From Phymatolithon calcareum (lineage: Eukaryota; Rhodophyta; Florideophyceae; Hapalidiales), in the NCBI GenBank assembly GCA_977006965.1, contig OZ345353.1, forward strand, positions 2,356,001 to 2,420,000: DNA of 64,000 bases. The letters run 5' to 3'. This document shows positions 1 through 12,315 of this stretch, one piece after another. Position numbers and translations under genes: made by a program. The notes under the pieces are model-generated. The model was not told the origin of the DNA. It searched no databases and saw only the letters and a program-made list of their open reading frames with translations. The first letter of the stretch is position 1; each line of letters starts with the position of its first letter.

Positions 1-293
1 ACAAGCGGGAGGCGAGATCCCGTACCCTACGTCGTGAGTAGGGGGAGACACCAGCTAGCGATCCGACGATCTGTTGGCATCTCCGCGAAACATAACAGTG
101 CTCCGACGAGCATTGCGTTTGGCACTTGCAGGTTACCGGCCCAAGTTCTGTCCCTGTCCACGACCGGAGCGCGTTCCCGTTCCACTCCGTGCACCACAAG
201 TGAATCGTATCGATCTACGGTTCAGTCAAGTTCATCAACCCGCGAACGCCGTATTTAGCGGTCCGCGGTCTACCATCTTGAAGACCAGCGACA
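1..293. other. Window edge, no gene seen
   Basis: This stretch is not repeated elsewhere in the window and I see no recognisable coding sequence in it. The repeated DNA begins at about position 294. Confidence 0.5.
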
Positions 294-2045
294 TCATACG
301 CAAGTTGGGTACGTTTTTTAATCAGTCATTGAGGCTAACGCCGTGGAGGTCGCGTTCTGCGATAATTGGAAATCGTCTCAACTGTCATGAGAGCACAATT
401 TCCTGGAAATAAGCTACGAAATCTTCGCCGGGCCAGGACTGGGGAAGTGTCACACGCGAGTTTGAACCGCACAAAAATGCAACTGAGTCAACGCTGGAGT
501 GAGTTCTTCTCAAAAAACGATGCTCGAGCGTTGTAGATTATCCTTAGAAGCAGGCATAGACTGTAACTTGCATATGGAAACCTGCACTGAAAGTTGACGG
601 CATAAACTTTCAACTCGATTCCGGACAAAAAGCTAGGAAATCCATACTAGACATGAACACCTCGAACGGACCTCGAGAGAAGTAGGGCGTACCCTCTTGT
701 TGTGCTGGGACTTCGGAGAGGGCCTTCTGTATATCGCCCATGATATTCCTGAACATCACACCTTCAAAGTTTTATCTGAAATTCATCTTTTCGACCACTG
801 TACGTGTACATCTGTACCAAGTGTACATTTTATCATAAGCCCTCGCGAGGTCTCTTCGCGAAAACAGGTGAGGAGAGGGCCTCTCCAGGAAGATGAGGCA
901 TTCACAGGGCTTTATCCGGGGAGGGGCTCGATCGGGGTGTTCATGACTAATCCATACTAGTACTGTTCATGTACATCTTGTTGTACTGACGAAAGGGAAC
1001 TTGTCCATATCGGGATCTTGCTTTGTGCTTCGAAGTCTATAAGGTAGGGACCAATTTTCACACTCAATTTGCGATTGAAGGGGGCCTAATAAGGCTTATT
1101 TTTCGAGGCCGGTTTTATTGCAACTTTTCCCCAGAACACTATATTAGTATGTTGTACAGACGAGAGAAAGTAATGAGCGCTGGGACAGTCTTTTCAATGA
1201 GGTGGGAACGAGGAAGATACATGGAGTAGAATTTGTGGAACTGACGAGAAGTGCAGATCGATACAAATGTCAGAAGAATAGTGAAATAGAAAACTTCAAG
1301 TGCCCAACAATGTTTATGTATCTTTCGAATTGGAGCTACTAGCGGACCGCAGGATATCTTTCAGAGGGCTAAATGTACAAGTTGATTGGAGGATACCGTG
1401 AGCCCCGTCTTCAAAAATTGTGTCTCTTATCGCTTTTACGAGTGCAAAGGCGAGAGGTGGCAAACGTGTCTTGTAATTAATTTTAGTCAACATTATGAGA
1501 CGAAGTATTCTCCTTCCTCATCTTGACTGTTTCTTCTTCTCACTATATTTTTGAAGGACGTGTCAACAGATACTTAGAGTAGCCTTTCTAAAGGTTAAAT
1601 ACTTCCAAATTTGAAAGTTCGTCCGCCCCCCCAAGTGCAGCACAGTGGCGTCCTTCCAAAGAAATAGTTTATTAGCATGGGAAGGTATATATACAACTTT
1701 CCACTGTCACACTATCCCTATATCCAAAGTTGGTCACGTGGCGAGGTGCAGTGGGCCAGTTTTGCTACATCTCAGGTCTAGACAACGTCAGTGGCTGTTC
1801 GAGGGGAAGACAGTGCACAATTTTTAGAATTGTAAATCCATACTGAAGAAAGTCTTTTAAGACTTTCTTCAGCATAAGCTAATCCATGTCGAAGAAAGAC
1901 TCTTAAAAGAGTCTTTCTTTAACATAGATTAGCATCGTTTTTCCTGATGGAAGTGTGACAATATCTTTTTGATTTGCGTTTTTAGTCAGGTTAGTATGTT
2001 ATTTATACTTGTGGTTATGAATCCCTACCTCGAAAATTCACTTTG
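294..2045 (+). repeat. Left module of the repeat unit, copy A
   Basis: This is non-coding repeated DNA. Other copies are 21066-23353 (full, with an insertion), 11213-11691 (partial, with about 306 bp deleted), and an inverted fragment ending near 12141. The short ORFs are not conserved in a convincing way between copies, so I do not call a gene. The right end holds two adjacent hairpins. Confidence 0.7.
1843..1920. repeat. Twin A/T-rich hairpins, copy A
   Basis: Two 30-bp inverted repeats lie side by side, at 1843-1872 and 1891-1920. Both use related sequence (gaagaaagtcttt-type arms and gaagaaagactctt-type arms). The first is a perfect palindrome. The pair is conserved in copy B at 23151-23228. 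They sit just downstream of the VPS11 pseudogene 3' end. Confidence 0.8.
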
Positions 2046-4787
2046 CTATATGAAAGGGCTCCGCTCCAAGTACTCCACTACTGTGGTAAAGCCATCCCTA
2101 CTAGCAATAAGCTGTCCAAAGAACTCATCATGTTTCAAATTCTTTTCTTCAATTGCTTGTCTCATGGACGCATTAGCATCCTGTTCCGGTGCACATCGCG
2201 GGCATTCCTCAATCCACATCCCGGCCGCCCCACCAAGTTCGAGTGCTCCAGACGATTCCGATGCTCGCAGCGGGCTCATAGAAGAAGGCGCCAAACAAGA
2301 TGCATGGAACGAATGTCCACAGAAGAAGTGGATCATGGGCACTGATATCCCATCTTCACAAGCACTGCACGAGTGCCGTTTCACAACCACAGCCTCTTCG
2401 CCCAGCCGTGTCACCTCCCGTCGCAGTTCCTGTAAATCAAGATCGAGGCGAAATTCGGTATGCTCCTCCTGCATCGCGCGTTTATTCTGTGCCCCGATCG
2501 ACTATTCGAAGTACTCCCCGAGCATCGTCCACGGCGCCTGCGGACTCGCCTCTGTCACCACGTCCAGAATCTCAACCGCCGACAGTGCTGCGCTCCGGTC
2601 GAGAGCGGCTAGTATCTCGTTCAGTACATCACTCGCTGTACGCTCAGTACGCGTGCTCGACGGAGACGGTGTGTCAGACGATTCATCGGACACCGGCGCA
2701 GCGCCTTCGCAGTCACGTCGAGTCAGAGCCAGTTCGTCTTCGCAGGCGCGTGGCGCAAAGACACGCAAGGCCTCAAGCCAGAGTTGTGGTTCCCTTTCGC
2801 CATGCCGTCTTGTCGCGCGTAATAGTGCGCCTCCATTGCCCGTAAGCCGCAGACACACACCGAGTTCGCGATACATCCGCAGGTATTCGTACAGATATTC
2901 CAGACAGGTGTCGTGTCCGTGGAGCTCGCAAATGCGCACCGCTCTTCGCAAGTCGATTAGCGATCTTCGACTCTGTAAAATTTTCAAAGCCCGTCTCCCT
3001 AATCGTGGTCGGGGGCGCACAGAATATTCCGTCAACGCAGATACCGTTGAGCGACGGTCTTCCACATCTGACATCCCTGTTTCGCCTAGATCGTACGAAT
3101 GGATAGGGTCTGCGGCAACCCGTTGTGCCACGTCCACACACACCAGAGCCTCGAACAATGCTAGCCATGCCTCGGGCACTTCACTGCTCGGCAATACGAC
3201 AGGGCGTGCAAGTATTCGTTCTAGAAACACGGTATTCCAGAGAGGACGGTCTGCAAATAATGGTGAGAATTCCGACAGTCGAATGACCGGCTGCTCGCCA
3301 CGAGGAGCACGAGCAGTAGATTTGCAAATGGCGTTTGAGAGAAACTCCACGAATGGCCCAGGAACGCGTACTAGCAGTTTACGTGCGGATACGCGCAACA
3401 CTTCCGCAACTTGGGATTCATCCTTTGTCACGTTCAAAAGGGAAATAACACCGGGAAGATCGCCAAGATCCTCCACGAGCGTGTTTGCAAGCGCAAGATA
3501 TCGCCCACGCTTTTACGCCACACTTTTTGCCACCCGGAACAAACCGGCCTCGCGACAAAGCTCAATTGCAGTGTCGACCTCACGTTCAGACCACGCCACA
3601 TTGGTGAGAACGGAAATCAAGTGATCATCATCAGTAGTGGCAGCAGCGGACGGGGAAGTAGAAGGAAGTACAGCGGCACGAGCACAGTCATGTCGATAAC
3701 AAGTTACAAGCACTTTCGTATGCACAAATGCCGCACGACCAGCTGCATGCAATGCTTCCAGATACAATCGTAACCCTGACCGTAAACCCGGTTGCTCAAC
3801 AAGTCTTGTGATAATCCAACTCGGTTCCACTCCAGCCCCAATAGTCTCCACAAGTTATGCAGCCGCCGCATCAAATTCATCCTTCAAAATAAGATGTTCC
3901 GCATATCGCCTTAACGCATATGTGAGTATTTCCCCTTCATCCTTCTCCCCCTCTCCCCTTCAGTACGCGCCAAAGAAACAGCAGCCACATACAGTCCACG
4001 ATCAAGAAGCATCGCAACCCGTTCCGCCAGCAGAATCTCCTCAAGTCGATGCACACCACCGTCCTTCATGCAGAGCAGCGCAGCGGCACGGCCATCACTA
4101 AACGAACACCATACATTGCTCTTTCCACGATACGCAAGCACCTTATTTGCAACATCATACGCAACAACTTCACCACTGCCCGCCTCATGCAGCACATACT
4201 TTCCAACCGCCCCCACAAATCCATCCGCACATTTCGTAGGAAAAGCCAAACACGGTCCGCGTCCATAACGCGTGAAGAAGTAAAGCGCCTCCTCTCTTGC
4301 CACACAAAGTTGTCCCGACACGGGCAGAAACGTACACAACCCCACCCGTTGCGCCCCACGCGTGTCCAGCACACTTCTTCTCCGTCCCGCCTCGTCCACA
4401 ACGGCCACAGACCCCTCGGCGACGATAAACAGCGCTTCATCCGCAAACGCGAGAGCCACCACAGCTCGCGCCTCGCCCATCTCGCCCGGTGCCGGTGCGA
4501 CATGCTGTCTTGTCGCCCGTTCGCGCAGGAATTCTCCTTTCAGAAGCATGATCGCCCCGTCGGCGAATCCCACAGCAACAGCCTCCGCCGCGCCTGTCCG
4601 GCCGTCGGGGCAGGGGCGAACGACGAGAGCGGTGGGGTCATCGCCCAATGTGAAGCGGAGCACGGGACTTGCACTCCAGGTTTGCATCGTCTGCAAACGT
4701 CCAGAATTTCAATGTTGGCGCAATGTCGTTCACGCCGAGAGTGACGATAGTGAAGGACATTGTGGCCACCGGAGATGCCACGTCCAT
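2046..4787 (-). pseudogene. VPS11 pseudogene, copy A
   Basis: This is a broken copy of VPS11, the RING-containing core subunit of the HOPS/CORVET tethering complexes that act in endosome and vacuole fusion. The N-terminal beta-propeller part includes AVGFADGAIMLLKG, close to the family's propeller sequence. Clathrin-repeat-like helices follow, and a C-terminal RING-H2 (CSACEDG, CGHSFHASCL, ECPRC) lies near 2170-2410. Breaks relative to copy B include a 1-bp frameshift near 3947 and three nonsense codons near 3855, 3513 and 2502. About 290 bp are also missing at the 5' end, joining the MDVASPVATMS start to a later propeller segment. The two copies carry different disabling mutations. It cannot make a full-length protein; the parent gene is not in this window. 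Confidence 0.85.
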
Positions 4788-4892
4788 CAGCAGGTCCGGG
4801 AGACATGCGGAAAGGAAGAAAAAGGTGGGTGAGATGGTAAATGGTTTCGGAGCATTTTTCTTTGATTTTTCTACAAGCAACCCTTGGTTGGA

Positions 4893-5493
4893 TCGTCCAT
4901 TGGAACGAGTTCTGTCGCAAATGCTTCTCTGCAAGCGTCTTATACACGAGCATATGCCGCATTGTAAAATACACCTGCATGGGTACCTCGTCTTTTGAAT
5001 CCCCGGCGCCCAGCGTGGATACAAGCACGAATCGCGAAGTATGGTGCTCCTGTGCCGCATCTAAGAGGTTTCGATTGCCGGCCACTAGACCGCTCTCAGT
5101 AGGCGTACCGGTATCGTCGCCGCCCACGCAGCTGATAATGATTTCGGCCTTCGATGAAGCGATCGTTTCGGCGACCGCTGCTCGGTCGTGCACATCCAGA
5201 CATACGACACCGTCTGCAGCTGCAGAGAGCGCATGAGTGTCGCGGCCGGGCCGTGAGGTACGCTTCACGTGCTTCGCACCGTGCGCGCGATGACTTCGCG
5301 ATACCTCTAGCCCAAGCCCTCGGTTCGCACCTACGACAAGCACGCGGCCGAGCGTTGCTAACGGCGTATTTTCGCACTTACGCGTCACCCTTCATTGCCG
5401 AGGAGCTGTACGGCGCAGCACCGGGTGCACGGCTGTGAACGCCATTACGGACGGCTCTGAGTGGGAGCGGGATCGCCGAGTTCATCTAGGCAT
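4893..5493 (-). pseudogene. Truncated SDR pseudogene, copy A
   Basis: This matches the first two thirds of the intact SDR-like gene at 38937-39785, including the Rossmann segment VLVVGANRGLGLEVSR. Similarity stops exactly at the codons for QWTI (about 4893), where the sequence runs into VPS11 upstream DNA. The original start region contains a stop soon after the first ATG and another before TRKCENT. Copy B shares the same breakpoint, so the fusion came before the unit was duplicated. The C-terminal third is absent and the gene is taken to be dead. Confidence 0.8.
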
Positions 5494-5522
5494 CAGATCA
5501 GAGTTTTGTAAGCTTATCGAGT

Positions 5523-5855
5523 AATGGGTGCGCGGGGTACGCCGGCTGCGTCAGTTTGCCAAGAACACAATTTACTCTCGCCAGGGGGTAATGTTGGGTA
5601 GTTGGGTGAATCGGAGCACTAAACAAGCCTAATACAATAGGGTGTGCACCGCAAAAGAAGCAAATGTGGCTCTAGCAGCCAGTGTAGGGAGGGAGGGATG
5701 GTACGAGAGAAGCAAGTGACTGCCCAATCTGGGCGAGGCGCGCCGGCTTCCATCAGGCGTACTTATGCAGAGCTCCCGAGCGCAGTATGATAAGATACAT
5801 TGATGGCACGCTGTCCTACTGTCTCATTACAATTTGATTTTGCAGTACAGGGCGT
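5523..5855. other. 333-bp segment present only in unit A
   Basis: The flanking sequence is continuous in unit B (near 27118) and in the P2 right arm (near 38905), but both lack this segment. A gt dinucleotide occurs at both edges. I see no terminal inverted repeat and no recognisable gene. It may be an insertion in A or a deletion shared by B and the right arm. Confidence 0.6.
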
Positions 5856-7744
5856 TACAGTAGATCTGGCGTCCCGGATTTTGTTATCATACACTCTCAT
5901 TGATCTTTCAATGGACCAATCGACGCGTACCAGCGCGGGAGCTGAGAGTGGAGGAGCAGGGGATAGTAATATATTACTATCCCCTGGGAGGAGCCTTCCG
6001 CCGTATACCCTGCAGCAGACAACAAAAGCTGTTAGGTCAATACAGGGTGCAAGAAGGTGAGCAAAGAGAGGAAAACATGATTGCCCACTTTAGAACGTCG
6101 TTCTACATTTTGGTGTTCGGACATGCCTGAAATTGGACGAAAATTAACTGGCTTATGTCTAAGAAACTGTTTCTGGTTTTCACATCGTACACGGAGAACA
6201 TTGTGACCATGCAATTCCTTGTAGGCTACAGCTCTGTGTACATTAGCAGTAGCGGTAGCAACTGCCGCTCCGGAACAATCCCTCTGAACCGAAGAATGGA
6301 TAACGGAACCATCAGTACTGTTATTAATTCTGCCGGGGGAATTTGCACCAGTACGAGGATGTCGTTGTGACGCTAGATGAAAGTCTCGTTTTCTTACATT
6401 CAAATGGATTTTCGAGGCTGCTTGATGCATGAACTTTAAATCCACCAGGACAGCGCCGGAAGCGAGACAACAAGCTTTCGTCCGAGCAATCAATGTCACA
6501 GCGCAGACATCACAAATGAAACGAGAAATTTCTGTCGTGAACTTTAATAATCCTTTAGTATTTCTGACACCACCTAAGTAGAATGGACGACATAAGCCTC
6601 TTCAGTGGTTGGGACCGTGTCAACGGAAGGGGTCACAGTACGATAGGAGCGACAAAGTATTGTTCGATGAACAAGATGTACGACATCTTCCAGGATATCG
6701 GAGATAATCGAACGTCTTCCTATTTGATCCTGGGACTGATGACGAAAGGCCAGGAGCCCTTTGGAATAGAGAGTCGCATCGAGCTTACGCCCGATGATAC
6801 GTGAAGATAGATGAAAGAGTTAATTATTGCATCGACACACCTGATCGCTTGAAAAGAAGAGAATGCTGTGCGAGTGATAGAGCGAATGAGCCGTATAATC
6901 TGTGCCCGACTTTCCCTCCTCCGTGGGTCTCATTTATGAAAACAAAAACTCTTTACAAACCGTGTGCTCTATCTCAGACATTCATTGAATGCCATCGCCG
7001 ATATCCCAATGGCGTCTTGTATTTTCTTTTCCACAATACAAAATATTACTCACTCGAGCACATTCTGACTGTGCAAAATCAAAGTACTTATTTCGTTTAA
7101 CTCTGCCCAACTCGTATGCTCCTCTACCTTCCACTCGACCTATTAACTACGTCGTGAAGTAGCTGCATGACTACAGCGTATGATCTTATCGTCTACACCA
7201 TCCTTTGCACCAAATAGGAACTGCTCGCAACAGGGTGATATGAACTATCTCCTCTCAATTCTGGCTTTGATGGAATGGAACAACTAGTCGGCAGTGATCC
7301 CCTGATAAGCTCGTGAATAGTCACTTCCACACGGCGCTTAGAAATAACTTGGGATCTCTATGCCTTCTATGACCTTCTCCAGAGACATCAATTGCTCGAC
7401 TGGTGAACCTAATTCTAGATCGCATCTTCGCCTCTGGTGGATTTTAACCGGTCGATCTTCCAGCTCTCTTTCATTGCATGGGGTGTAGATGGGGTGTAGA
7501 TTTATGGGGCATAATAGACAACAGAAGAGTGCAATCATTTCCATTGTGCACATGGCGTAGAGGTCCGCGGGGAATGTTCACAAAGAGTCAACTTCACGTT
7601 TGGATATAGTTCCAGTCAACTTTACTTCTGAGAACAAACTCTACAGCAACTGAGAAACAAACGAACATCAAACAATAACTAATGTAAAGATCTTCCTCCT
7701 GTAGAAGAAAGACAGTAAGGGACTCAGTCCGATGTCTCTCCTTC
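5856..7744 (+). repeat. Non-coding module of the unit, copy A
   Basis: This module lies between the SDR copy and the chromodomain-like ORF, and occurs three times (here, 27120-28941, and inverted at 35711-38936). Small ORFs such as 6583-6804 change length and frame between copies, so I see no convincing gene. Copy A carries a 30-bp palindromic insertion at 5957-5986. Confidence 0.65.
5957..5986. repeat. 30-bp perfect palindrome with 7-bp target duplication
   Basis: The half-site is caggggatagtaata, followed immediately by its exact reverse complement with no spacer. It is flanked by direct repeats ggaggag at 5950-5956 and 5987-5993. The other copies of the module have a single gaggag-type site and no palindrome. 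It looks like two terminal inverted repeats with nothing left between them; the CAGGG end and the 7-8 bp duplication recall hAT-type elements. Confidence 0.75.
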
Positions 7745-8824
7745 TTAATTCGCTACCTCGCTTGCATGGAGCATTTCAATTGTAGCCTCACGCCACTCAA
7801 TAAAAGTATCAGAGTTTGAAACGTGGGGGACTGTGTCAAGGTACTTTTTCAGGACCAGGGCCACTGTGCCATCTCCGTCGTAGAACTCACGGCCTTTACT
7901 CCAACTTGGTTTGGGATTCCCCTTCCATTCGGTTAGGAATTCGTACCCTTTGTCAGAGCCTCGGTTCCGATATTCCCAGATAGCAATCACGACCCACTCC
8001 CCGCTTTTCGTGGAAGATTTCACTATGCCGGCTTTCGCCTTGCCGCGACTGCTGGTCTTCGTCTTCTTCTTCTTCTTCCGCATCCATCCGTCGGTGGAGA
8101 ACGCCGCATTTCGCTTCACTTGGAACTGCACTTCAGTCACGCTATGTGTGTTGGAAAAGAACGGACAGCTTAGAATCAATGCTGCAACCGATAGGCAGTA
8201 ACGGCCCTCTCTTCCCACCAACGTTGCCGTATTCATCACATATTTCCGCAAGAGGCTGTGATTGCTCATTAGAGCCTTGAAAAGCTCCATCGGGCTGTAG
8301 CACGCGCGGAACGGGAGACAAACGATGCTTGATTTCGCAATCTTCTTTCCTCGAACGGTTCTGGCGGACATCTTGATCATGAGGGGAAACTGAGTCTGTG
8401 ACGAATGAGATTCGCTCAAAGCCTCTCCAGAACCGTCACTGTGTGAAGACGAGGTTGTGCTCCCGGCGGAATGGACGGCGCCCGCGGTGAAGCCGGCACC
8501 GGGATCCTCGTCCGTAGGAAAGAGTCCAGGGTTAACCGTCGCCTGCATCTCGCTATAGGAATCGGGGGAATGTGAGTGGTTGCGGGACGAAGTAGTCGAG
8601 TGGGGGGAGAGCGGAGCGCCGGTGGTCGCGGGAAGCCGGCGGGATGATGAGCGATCTGCCGACATGTTGGAGGATGTGGATGTGCTGCGGTCGACGTACA
8701 GTGGAGGGTGGAGAGAAGTTAATGAGGAGATTCGGCTCAACGAATTATGACTTTTTGACAAGTCTTCACTATAAAAGTTGAGCACAGTTTTAAAAATTTT
8801 ATCCAACTTTTCGAGAGTGATCAT
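7745..8824 (-). CDS. Chromodomain-like repeat-unit protein, copy A
   Basis: This is an intact 359-codon ORF. The N-terminal 130 residues are Ser/Thr-rich and low in complexity. A lysine-rich linker (WMRKKKKKTKT) lies near residue 250. Residues about 277-332 look like a chromodomain: an aromatic segment WVVIAIWEYRNRG, then YEFLTEWKG, a tryptophan, and a closing helix ALVLKKYLD. I do not recognise the central region (residues 155-245). The start could instead be the internal MSADRSSSR. Two other full copies exist (28942-30018, 34631-35710), both also open. No integrase or transposase lies beside it. The chromatin-binding role is inference from the weak chromodomain match. Confidence 0.6.
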   Translation of the reverse strand: MITLEKLDKIFKTVLNFYSEDLSKSHNSLSRISSLTSLHPPLYVDRSTSTSSNMSADRSSSRRLPATTGAPLSPHSTTSSRNHSHSPDSYSEMQATVNPGLFPTDEDPGAGFTAGAVHSAGSTTSSSHSDGSGEALSESHSSQTQFPLMIKMSARTVRGKKIAKSSIVCLPFRACYSPMELFKALMSNHSLLRKYVMNTATLVGREGRYCLSVAALILSCPFFSNTHSVTEVQFQVKRNAAFSTDGWMRKKKKKTKTSSRGKAKAGIVKSSTKSGEWVVIAIWEYRNRGSDKGYEFLTEWKGNPKPSWSKGREFYDGDGTVALVLKKYLDTVPHVSNSDTFIEWREATIEMLHASEVAN

Positions 8825-11212
8825 TTGGAAAGTTATTACTCAGGACTTTCAAAGATCAGGAGTGTGTTGTTTTTCCTTGACTCAGTTGCGCTACTATATA
8901 GATGTGTGCTTCCTTAGGCTATTCTGGGCGATTCTTTTCCTTCCGTATTGAACTTTTTAGTTGTTCAGAGGCTCGGAGGTTAGGACGAAACCTTCAGGTT
9001 TGGGATTGCGCACTCAATTTGAATATCTCATCAATCTTTAATTCTGTTCTTCCCCTCATTATGTCCAGTGGCCAGGCTCGCGACAAATTGCTCGTCCAGC
9101 TTATATATCTCAAGAGGATAAGTGCTGAAGATGAGAATGATACATCCTGTTAGACAAAACATCGAGAACCTAGTTAACACAGTGACCGGTAAAATGGAAA
9201 TGAAAGCCGGGAAGATAACACAGTAAACTTTTAGAGGACTATTTTTGGTGGTATTCCGATTGCCTATTGTGCATAGTTTTGTTTGAGTGAGAATTATGCA
9301 AAGCCGAACGTAGACCCTCTATTCTAATTGAACGCTTGGTCAAGGTTGCAGTGGGGCTTGAACGCGATTTGATTGGAAATAATGATTTAACCAACAATTG
9401 AGAATGCGAGGCACATTATATTCACTAATGTTTTGAAAACATGGCTGGGTTTCTGAAGGAAGCACCCCAAATAAAAAAGGAAACACCCATTTGCCGCGCA
9501 CATGGACATGAAAACAGAAGATAAAAGACGCGCGAGGTCATCATGAATATGCTCTTTGGTGATCATGAAGTTGAATTGACCAGAACATTATACGTCTGAA
9601 GCGGGGTGAAACACGCACGGACGACATGAGTATTGAAATGAATCACAAAGTGACGGAATAGAAAGTTTGGACGTACAAGGGAATTTGAGGAGGAAAAAAA
9701 ACTTGATTGAAAGTGAGTTGGAGCAGTAGCACGGCAAATTCAAAAATTTGACCTTGCTCTGATCGCTGGACATGTCCATATTGCTCAGTTGCAGTGCGAA
9801 TGGCAGATTGTGCATAACAGATCGACATGTTGAAATTTTGAAACGCGCTCGTTAAATCGTGACAATGCTGTTAGCCTCTTATGCGTGTTATCGGTGTGTG
9901 AACGGAACGTCCAGAACAAAATTCAGATCTTACAAACGCATCTCGGACGTAAGTTTGACCGACAACCCGAGATGAATCGGAAGACTTGAGGGCAGCGATT
10001 CGCCATGGAAAAGGAATCCACCTAGAGCGCAAAGAACACAAAAAAAGGTCGAAGATATCTTTGTCATATACAAACCGCGCATTTGGAGCATTGGGGCGTC
10101 TGCTTTGAACACGGACACTCCTCGAGCATCGCTTATCGCGGCGGATGTGAGGATATGGTGGATGGAACAAAAGTTGTACCTGAGGACTCAGGAATCGGAG
10201 AGGAATGTGTTGAGAGCGTATTGCTGCATACTTGTCATTTTAGTGTTGCGATGGCTCCGGCCTGTGCCTTCAAAGCGGCTCTCCACAACACCATTTGGGT
10301 ACTTCCGGTTTCGCGCAAGTTTTGAGAATCTGGAAGTGTTAAACTTTACGAATGTTGCGTCACGTATCGCCTTCTTGACGTCCGGTTTTCTTCGTGGACG
10401 TAGCTGGGTTCAGATTTCTGGTCAGCTGAGCACCGCCAGGATGATTTACCCTAATTGCAATGCTGTATATCATACCACAGGTAACGATCTGAGGCGGTTG
10501 CACAGGGCATGGGTAATTAGTAAAATTCCCATACCATCTGTGCCCCTGTTGTGACCCAGATAATAGTTAGACAGGTCAATTCGTTGGAAGTGTACTCCAA
10601 TTTTGATGATAAGTAGTATTCTTAAAATAATTGTAAAATTAAAAAGTCAACTCACAGTGTCTCGCAGTCTCTTCAGTACGAAACATTTTCGTGTTTGCAC
10701 GTTGGTCGAGTGTGCATGTCAGCATGCAGAAAGTACATCTGTATATGGTTCACCGTCATACACTATCTTTGGTGGTAAAAGCTGCAACTCGAGACATGTT
10801 AACGACCGAAGTCCAATCTATGCTGGAAGATATTTGTGTCGAACTAGCTGGCTCATTTTGTTTTACTTCTGATGAAGATTTCGGGGGCAGACGTATGAAG
10901 CACATCAGAGAGAATTCTTTGTCGTCCAGTAGATTACGTCGCACCCATGCCACAATTGTGAAAGTAATCTTCCAAACAGACAAAGTGACGGAGTTCGAGG
11001 ACCTTTGTTGGTGGATCAGAATGAAAAAGTGAGAATCCGGGAAAGTAGAGCATTGAAGGACAAAATGTATGTAGCCGGGTGGGTGAATGGGATTCTCGGG
11101 CAAGGAGAGTGCATCGATGGTGTCTGTCTTTCTGTGAAGACTTCGAGCGAGACTTAAAATGTAGGAACGGAACACCTTCAGAAGAGAGGTTCTACCCGTT
11201 CCGCCCACTGGT
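8825..11212 (+). repeat. Tail module of the unit, copy A
   Basis: This is repeated DNA upstream of the chromodomain-like ORF. Copies occur at 12141-17460 (inverted, with two LINE insertions), 18697-21065, 30019-32351, and 32494-34630 (inverted). Several ORFs of 60-150 codons recur but shift frame between copies; I recognise none of them. The region next to the ORF may hold its promoter, though no element is clear. Confidence 0.65.
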
Positions 11213-11691
11213 CATACGCAACTGGGGTACGTTTTTTAATCAGTCATTGAGACTAACGCCGTGGAGGTCGCGTTCTGCGATAATTGGAAATCGTCTCAAC
11301 TTTCATGAGAGCACAATTTGCTGGCGATAAACTACGACATCTTCGCCGGGCCAGGACTGGGGAAATGTCACACGCGAGTTTGAACCGCACAAAAATGCAA
11401 CTGAGTCAACGCTGGAGTGAGTTCTTCTCAAAAAACGATGCTCGAGCGTTGTAGATTATCCTTAGAAGCAGGCATAGACTGTAACTTGCATATGGAAACC
11501 TGCACTGAATGTTGACGGCATAAACTTTCAACTCGATTCCGGACATAAAGCTATCAAATCCATACTTGTACTGTTCAAGTACATCTTGTTGTACTGACGG
11601 AGGAGAACTTGACAATATCGGGATCTTGCTTTGTGCTTCGAAGTCTATAAGGCAGGGATCAATTTTCACACTCAATTTGCGATTGAAGGTG
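11213..11691 (+). repeat. Partial left module after unit A
   Basis: The sequence repeats positions 294-649 and then jumps to the equivalent of about 955-1083, so roughly 306 bp are deleted. It marks the head-to-tail junction of unit A with the remnant of a following unit. Confidence 0.8.
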
Positions 11692-11942
11692 TCGCGAAAT
11701 TTCATTTTCGAGCTTGATATTGAGACCGTGTAAGAGTACTCGCAACGAGAAACTTAAGAGTCGGTTCAATCTTGAACACACGACTGGGGTTACTCGTGAT
11801 GAGCAACTTTGGAGCTGTATGTCCCTCGGTATCGTTGTGAAGCAACCTTCGATGGTTGTTTTCTTACTTGCTTGCCGAACTCCATCGACGAATGAGTTCT
11901 GCGGTTTTTCTAGTGTTCTGTGAAGAGCACAAGGAAATCATA
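11692..11942. other. Unique spacer before palindrome P1
   Basis: This 250-bp stretch is not found elsewhere in the window. It separates the partial forward unit from the inverted left arm of P1. I see no gene in it. Confidence 0.5.
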
Positions 11943-12315
11943 TTATAGCCTAAGCATTTTTTTGTGGGGTTCGAACTCGCGTGTAACACTTCCCCAGTCC
12001 TGGCCCGGCGAAGATTTCGTAGTTTGTCCCCAGGAAATTGTGATCGAATGAAAGTTGAGACGATTTCCAATTTTCGCAGAACGCGACCTCCACGGCGTTA
12101 GCCCCAATGACTGATTAAAAAACGTACCCCACTTGCGTATGAACAGTGGGCGGAACGGGTAGAACCTCTCTTCTGAAGGTGTTTCGTTCCTACATTTTAA
12201 GTCTCGCTCGAAGTCTTCACAGAAAGACAGACAGCATCGATGCGCTCTCCTTGCCCGAAAATCCCATTCATCCACCCGGCTACATACATTTTGTCCTTCA
12301 ATGCTCTACTTTCCC

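Larger units (their letters stand above)
294..11212 (+). repeat. 11-kb repeat unit, copy A
   Basis: This is a forward copy of the large repeat unit; copy B lies about 21.3 kb downstream at roughly 21066-32351. The order inside is left module, VPS11 pseudogene, SDR pseudogene, non-coding module, chromodomain-like ORF (minus strand) and tail module. The offset to copy B is constant (21308) through the left module and VPS11. It then changes by 290 because copy A has an internal deletion at the VPS11 5' end, and changes again at the 333-bp indel at 5523-5855. At 11213 the start of the left module appears again, so the units were arranged head to tail. Confidence 0.85.

Noticed and set aside
2046-4787. 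Treating the several long ORFs here and at 23354-26394 as separate genes
   Set aside because: They join into one VPS11 sequence broken by stops and frameshifts, as the comparison of the two copies shows.
4540-5388. A 282-codon SDR-VPS11 fusion protein
   Set aside because: The SDR part ends at the breakpoint; the rest of the frame reads VPS11 DNA in the wrong frame, and the start is not an ATG.
9588-10554. Recurrent 60-150 codon ORFs in the tail module as possible transposase genes
   Set aside because: They recur because the DNA is duplicated. Frames shift between copies and no catalytic motif is visible.
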